Shown here one piece after another: positions 6,531 through 9,567 of a stretch of DNA of 9,567 nucleotides; the first letter of the stretch is position 1, and each line of letters begins with the position of its first letter. This DNA is from Clostridiales bacterium (GTDB lineage: Bacteria > Bacillota > Clostridia > Oscillospirales > Oscillospiraceae). The stretch is from positions 1 through 9,567 of the forward strand of contig DYCR01000045.1 in assembly GCA_019418025.1 (NCBI GenBank), written 5' to 3'. The notes under the pieces were generated by a model. It had not been told where the DNA came from, ran no database searches, and saw nothing but the letters and a program-made list of their open reading frames with translations. A program made the position numbers and the translations under genes.

Positions 6531-7271
6531 TCAGGCATTGCGGAAACGGGCAAGAAAATCGCAGGTCTGCTGTTTTTGTGGGTGATTGAAAATTTGGTCA
6601 CTGCTGCCCTGCTCGCAGATGACACCGTCGGCCATATAGACCACCCGGTTGCTCACATCCCGGGCAAATGCCATTTCGTGGGTCACGACCAGCATGGTCA
6701 TGCCCTCCTGCGCCAGCTGCTTCATGACCCCCAGAACCTCACCGACCATCTCCGGGTCCAGTGCGGAGGTGGGCTCGTCAAAAAGCAGGACCTCAGGTGC
6801 CATGGCAAGGGCACGGGCGATGGCGACCCGCTGCTTCTGTCCGCCGGAGATCTGGCGGGGCTTTGCGTTGATATAAGGGGCCATTCCAACCTTTTCAAGA
6901 TAATGCATTGCGGTTTTGCGGGCATCCTCTTTGCTTTTTTTCAGGACCTTGATCTGACCGATCATGCAGTTTTCCAAGATGGTCATGTTGTTAAAGAGAT
7001 TGAAGGATTGGAATACCATCCCCACGTGGGAACGGTATTCGGTGACGTTGACCCCTGAGCCGGTGATATCCTTGCCGTGGTAGCAGATCTGGCCGTTGGT
7101 GGGGGTCTCCAGAAGATTGATGCACCGCAGCAGGGTAGATTTTCCGGAGCCGGAGGCCCCGATGATACTGATGACATCCCCCGGGTGGACGGTAAAGTCA
7201 ATGTCCTTCAGAACAGCGTGAGCGCCAAAGGATTTTGACAGATGGTTGATTTGCAGAATGGGTTCACTCAT
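6531..7271 (-). CDS. Polar amino acid ABC transporter ATPase, probably for lysine
   Basis: ATP-hydrolysing subunit of a PAAT-family importer (HisP/GlnQ/ArtP-like), cytosolic and docked on the permease. The 246-residue product is full length with all motifs: Walker A GASGSGKST (38-46), Q-loop Q88, signature ISGGQ (141-145), Walker B VLLFDEP (161-167), D-loop SALD (169-172) and switch H198. Start ATG at 7271, nine bases after AAGGAGG (7287-7281). Its ATG overlaps the permease stop codon by four bases (ATGA), which indicates translational coupling and fixed stoichiometry. The substrate is assigned from the lysine riboswitch at the head of the operon, not from this protein. No MetN-type C-terminal regulatory domain is present. 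Confidence 0.95.
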   Translation of the reverse strand: MSEPILQINHLSKSFGAHAVLKDIDFTVHPGDVISIIGASGSGKSTLLRCINLLETPTNGQICYHGKDITGSGVNVTEYRSHVGMVFQSFNLFNNMTILENCMIGQIKVLKKSKEDARKTAMHYLEKVGMAPYINAKPRQISGGQKQRVAIARALAMAPEVLLFDEPTSALDPEMVGEVLGVMKQLAQEGMTMLVVTHEMAFARDVSNRVVYMADGVICEQGSSDQIFNHPQKQQTCDFLARFRNA

Positions 7272-8104
7272 TGCTTTTGGCCTCCTTCTAAATTGCGTTC
7301 GATGACATCCTCGGGCTTTTTATCCAGTCGATAGGTACCGGCTGCCATTGTCAGCATATCCTCCTTGGTCAGTTCATAGGAATCCGAGCCGTCCAGCTTC
7401 TTCTCGACCCGACGCAATATGACAGATGCGATAACGGTCAGGGTCAGATAGCCGATCATCTCGATTGCGGCTGAGGGGAAGTAAAGGTAGGTGGTGCCCA
7501 CCACATTTTTGTGGACGGCGAAGAACTCGGTGAAGCCGATGATGCTCATGACGGAGGTATCCTTGATGTTGATGATCAGGTTGTTGCCGATCTGGGGCAG
7601 GATGTTGCGCAGAGCCTGAGGCAGAATGACATAAACCATGGTCTGCCAGTGGGTCATGCCGATGGCCTTGGCACCCTCGGTCTGACCGGGATCAATGGAA
7701 ATGATGCCGCCCCGGACGGATTCTGCCATATATGCACCGGTGTTGATGGAGACAACGAGAAAGGCACACAGCCAAATGTTGTCAAAGCGCAGGGCATAAT
7801 TGGTGAAATAGGGCAGGCCGTAGTAAATGACCACAGCCTGAAGGATCATAGGGGTCCCGCGGAAAATTTCCACATACAGCTGGATGATCAGGCGGATCAG
7901 TCCAAGGAACAGACGCTTGAAGATGTTGTCTTTTTTGCTGAAGGGGATGGTGTTGAGCACGCCGCAGAGCAATCCGATGAGACATCCTACAATGGTGCAG
8001 ATCACGGCCAGCACAACGGTATTCCAGATACCGCTCAGATACATCCCGGAATATTCGTTCCACAATGTGGCGATATCTTGTCCTAATGTGACAAAGGTAT
8101 TCAT
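7268..8104 (-). CDS. Polar amino acid ABC transporter permease, probably for lysine
   Basis: Membrane subunit of the HisM/GlnP/ArtQ type, expected to work as a homodimer because only one permease gene is present. Helices are visible at about 22-50, 66-97 (with the family stretch EIFRGTPMILQ at 79-89), 108-126, the 155-195 region and 210-231. The cytoplasmic EAA loop runs ESVRGGIISIDPGQTEGAKA (128-147), the contact site for the ATPase. Start ATG at 8104, seven bases after AAGGAG. After the last helix there is a charged tail of about 45 residues (234-278), longer than the usual few residues for this family. The gene is separated from the binding-protein gene by an internal terminator and overlaps the ATPase gene. 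Confidence 0.93.
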   Translation of the reverse strand: MNTFVTLGQDIATLWNEYSGMYLSGIWNTVVLAVICTIVGCLIGLLCGVLNTIPFSKKDNIFKRLFLGLIRLIIQLYVEIFRGTPMILQAVVIYYGLPYFTNYALRFDNIWLCAFLVVSINTGAYMAESVRGGIISIDPGQTEGAKAIGMTHWQTMVYVILPQALRNILPQIGNNLIINIKDTSVMSIIGFTEFFAVHKNVVGTTYLYFPSAAIEMIGYLTLTVIASVILRRVEKKLDGSDSYELTKEDMLTMAAGTYRLDKKPEDVIERNLEGGQKQ

Positions 8105-8119
8105 AAGTGTTCTCCTTAC

Positions 8120-8167
8120 ATTTAAAATAAAACAGCCTGCGGAAGAAATCGCACCTCCGCAGGCTGT
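8120..8167 (-). terminator. Internal terminator between binding-protein and permease genes
   Basis: A perfect 12-bp stem (8132-8143 and 8156-8167) with a 12-base loop is followed on the minus strand by TTTTATTTTAAA. It starts 10 bases after the binding-protein stop. No promoter is evident between it and the permease start at 8104, so it probably works as a leaky terminator or mRNA-stabilising end. Either would give more binding protein than permease and ATPase. Confidence 0.85.
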
Positions 8168-8176
8168 CAGGTTATG

Positions 8177-9007
8177 TTAGCCTATGGGCTGAATTGCGAC
8201 AGCCTCGTTCAAGAGCGCGTCAAACTCGTCGGTGGTCATTCCGGATAGAACGCTGTTCATGGCATCTCTCAGTGTGCTGTTGCCCTTCTGAACGGAAATG
8301 GCAATCTTGATTTCTTCCTCGGCAACCTGGAAATTATCGTCAGAGCCATTGAAGTCAAGAATGGTCAGATCGGGATAGGCACGAACTGCACCGCGTGCGG
8401 TGGGGATGTCCGTGGCAACGAAATCAACGGCACCGGTCTCCAGAGCCATCAGCATGGAGGGGGCGGTATCCTGTGCGCTGAGGATCTCGGCATTGGGGAT
8501 CTGAGGCAGACAGGTGTCGTACCAGATGGTACCGCGCTGGGAGGTTGCGCGGCCAGACAGCTGACTGATCCCCTCGGCTCCGGCAAGAGGAGAGTCTGCC
8601 TTTGTCAGGACGACAACAGAGGCGTAAAGATACGGATCGGTAAAGTCAACCTGCGCAGCACGCTTGGGTGTCATAGACTGACCGGCGATGGCGCAGTCGA
8701 TCTCACCGGTCTGGACAGCGGGAACCAAAGATTCCCAGTCCATCATTTTGATCTCCAGCTCCCAGCCGTTTGCTTCTGCGATTTTTTTTGCGATCATGAC
8801 ATCGTATCCGTTTGCGTAGGAACCGGGGACATTGGAAATGGGGACGGCTCCGTTGGAGTCGTCGGACTGTGCCCAGTTATAGGGAGCGTAGGCGCATTCC
8901 ATACCGACGGTCAGGACACCGTCAAATGCCGGCTTAGAGGAACTGCCGCATGCGGCCAGTGCTAAAGTCATAGCGCAGGCCATAATAAATGTAACTGCTC
9001 TTTTCAT
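8177..9007 (-). CDS. Amino acid-binding lipoprotein of the ABC importer, probably lysine-binding
   Basis: Extracellular solute-binding protein of family 3 (SBP_bac_3), tethered to the membrane by lipid. The 276-residue precursor has a signal peptide with lipobox LAAC, Cys20 being the lipidated residue. Family landmarks are VGMECAYAPYNW (34-45), the first-lobe ligand loop GQSMTPKR (109-116) with R116 expected to bind the substrate carboxylate, FTDPY (122-126), and D200 in VDFVATD, the position expected to bind the amino group. Start ATG at 9007: AAGGAG (9018-9013) lies five bases before it. The ATG at 9022 lies upstream of that site and has none of its own, so I reject it. It is the first gene after the lysine riboswitch, which suggests lysine rather than the glutamine, cystine or histidine used by relatives. 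Confidence 0.93.
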   Translation of the reverse strand: MKRAVTFIMACAMTLALAACGSSSKPAFDGVLTVGMECAYAPYNWAQSDDSNGAVPISNVPGSYANGYDVMIAKKIAEANGWELEIKMMDWESLVPAVQTGEIDCAIAGQSMTPKRAAQVDFTDPYLYASVVVLTKADSPLAGAEGISQLSGRATSQRGTIWYDTCLPQIPNAEILSAQDTAPSMLMALETGAVDFVATDIPTARGAVRAYPDLTILDFNGSDDNFQVAEEEIKIAISVQKGNSTLRDAMNSVLSGMTTDEFDALLNEAVAIQPIG

Positions 9008-9053
9008 AAGAACTCCTTTCATATGTCCGGCTATCTATCCCAACCGGAGGGGA

Positions 9054-9087
9054 AATAAAAATTGGACCGCTCTGCAAAGCGGTCCAA
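9054..9087 (-). terminator. Riboswitch-controlled intrinsic terminator
   Basis: A perfect 10-bp stem (9062-9071 and 9078-9087) with a 6-base loop is followed on the minus strand by TTTTTATTT. It lies between the lysine aptamer and the binding-protein gene, where the expression platform should be. A competing 11-bp pairing is possible between aptamer bases 9146-9136 and 9081-9071 (including three G-U pairs). That would dismantle both the P5 arm and this hairpin, so it is a plausible antiterminator when lysine is absent. Confidence 0.88.
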
Positions 9088-9125
9088 GAATAAGTGTTTC
9101 AGATCAAATGAAAAGAGAAACTCAC

Positions 9126-9293
9126 CTCGTGATAGCGCTTCACAAATTCATGTGACAGTCCGGCAGATCTTATCTGACGAACCAGCATCTGAGCTTCAGG
9201 CGGCTCAGAAACTTCGGCGATGTACCCTTTCCCAATCTGCGGCTGCCTGGCCTTGCAGAAAGGTACTATTGAACGATCGCGCCTCTATCAAGC
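9126..9293 (-). promoter_or_regulatory. Lysine riboswitch (L-box) aptamer
   Basis: The minus-strand leader matches the lysine aptamer in sequence and fold. P1 is TGATAG (9290-9285) with CTATCA (9135-9130). The conserved AGAGGCGCGA and TCGCCGAAG core segments form the base of P2. P2 is continued by GTACC/GGTAC and CTGC/GCAG. P3 is a 7-bp stem (9209-9203 with 9194-9188). P4 is CTGG/CCGG with inner CAGAT/ATCTG. P5 is TCACA/TGTGA (9155-9151 with 9144-9140). The L2-L3 kissing contact is also there: CAGGC in loop 2 (9249-9245) with GCCTG in loop 3 (9201-9197). Known lysine riboswitches shut off downstream genes when lysine is bound, mostly by a terminator as here. Confidence 0.95.
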
Positions 9294-9309
9294 GATTCAA
9301 TTTGTTTTC

Positions 9310-9338
9310 ATCCTAGCATAGGCGCGTAATTCTGTCAA
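9310..9338 (-). promoter_or_regulatory. SigA promoter of the lysine riboswitch operon
   Basis: On the minus strand a consensus TTGACA (9338-9333), a 17-base spacer and TAGGAT (9315-9310) lead to a start near 9303, some 10-13 bases before the aptamer's P1 helix. The poor -10 suggests moderate strength. Confidence 0.78.
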
Positions 9339-9351
9339 TACCTTTTTTTAT

Positions 9352-9379
9352 TTGACTTTTTGTTCATTTATAGTAAAAT
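9352..9379 (+). promoter_or_regulatory. Promoter of the GtrA-family gene
   Basis: TTGACT (9352-9357), a 16-base spacer and TAAAAT (9374-9379) lie just before AAGGAGG (9394-9400) and the GTG start at 9408. The region is divergent from the lysine riboswitch promoter; the two -35 elements are 13 bases apart. Confidence 0.65.
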
Positions 9380-9407
9380 CAATTGTAATGTAAAAGGAGG
9401 TATCCCA

Positions 9408-9567
9408 GTGAAGATACAGAAGATCATTAATAAGGAAACCCTGATGTATATCCTGTTTGGTGTCGCAACAACAGTTGTGAATTATGCGGTGTTTTATTTG
9501 CTGTACCACGTGTGCTTTGGAAAAACACTGAGCCTTCTGGCAAACGCATTGGCGTTTGTTGTGGCGG
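9408..9567 (+). CDS. GtrA-family membrane protein, 5' part
   Basis: GTG start seven bases after AAGGAGG; 53 codons are visible before the window ends. The product starts with a short basic stretch (MKIQKIINKE), then a helix with LFGVATTVVNYAVFYLLY and a second helix beginning LSLLANALAFVVA. This is the typical beginning of GtrA/DPMS-type small four-helix membrane proteins, which are linked to polyprenyl-phosphate sugar transfer or flipping in cell-surface polysaccharide synthesis. The family call rests on the first two helices only. The partner glycosyltransferase, if any, would lie beyond the window. Confidence 0.8.
   Translation, partial: MKIQKIINKETLMYILFGVATTVVNYAVFYLLYHVCFGKTLSLLANALAFVVA

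Noticed and set aside
9026..9048. Small inverted repeat before the binding-protein gene
   Set aside because: Only 5 bp around a 13-base loop and no T tract; too weak to call.
2558..9094. The 11-mer CCAAGAATAAG occurs both at 2558-2568 and at 9084-9094, near terminators
   Set aside because: Several 11-base matches are expected by chance in a window this size, and the match does not extend into shared structure; no repeat family is implied.

Overview
The window looks like chromosomal DNA from a low-to-mid GC, Gram-positive anaerobe of the Clostridia type. This rests on strong AGGAGG-like ribosome-binding sites before nearly every gene, GTG/TTG starts, a transketolase split into two subunit genes, a lipoprotein-type solute-binding protein, a VanRS-like two-component pair and a lysine riboswitch. 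The genus cannot be named from the sequence. No mobile element, CRISPR array, tRNA or rRNA is visible.

Left end (1-1660, + strand): the last 20 codons of an unidentified gene and its intrinsic terminator, then a complete GPH-family (MFS_2) sugar/glycoside:cation symporter closed by another terminator. A minus-strand gene for a membrane-anchored, C39-like papain-fold protein (1663-2502) converges on it.

Middle (2503-4530, - strand): a VanR-like response regulator gene and a VanS-like histidine kinase gene. The regulator is broken by an apparent one-base deletion in a run of four T at 4210-4213. Restoring it gives exactly 231 residues with every expected receiver residue. A tandem 11-bp repeat resembling VanR boxes sits across the kinase stop codon, pointing toward the C39-like gene. 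The terminator hairpin after the kinase carries an extended -10 promoter in its loop, so the C39-like gene seems to start its transcript inside the preceding operon's terminator.

Right part (4587-9338, - strand): a lysine riboswitch with an intrinsic terminator leads a three-gene polar amino acid ABC transporter (binding lipoprotein, permease, ATPase). A second terminator between the binding protein and the permease probably sets their ratio. Downstream, two transketolase subunit genes have their own consensus promoter and a strong terminator. The riboswitch makes lysine the best guess for the transported substrate.

Right edge (9352-9567, + strand): a divergent promoter and the first 53 codons of a GtrA-family membrane protein.
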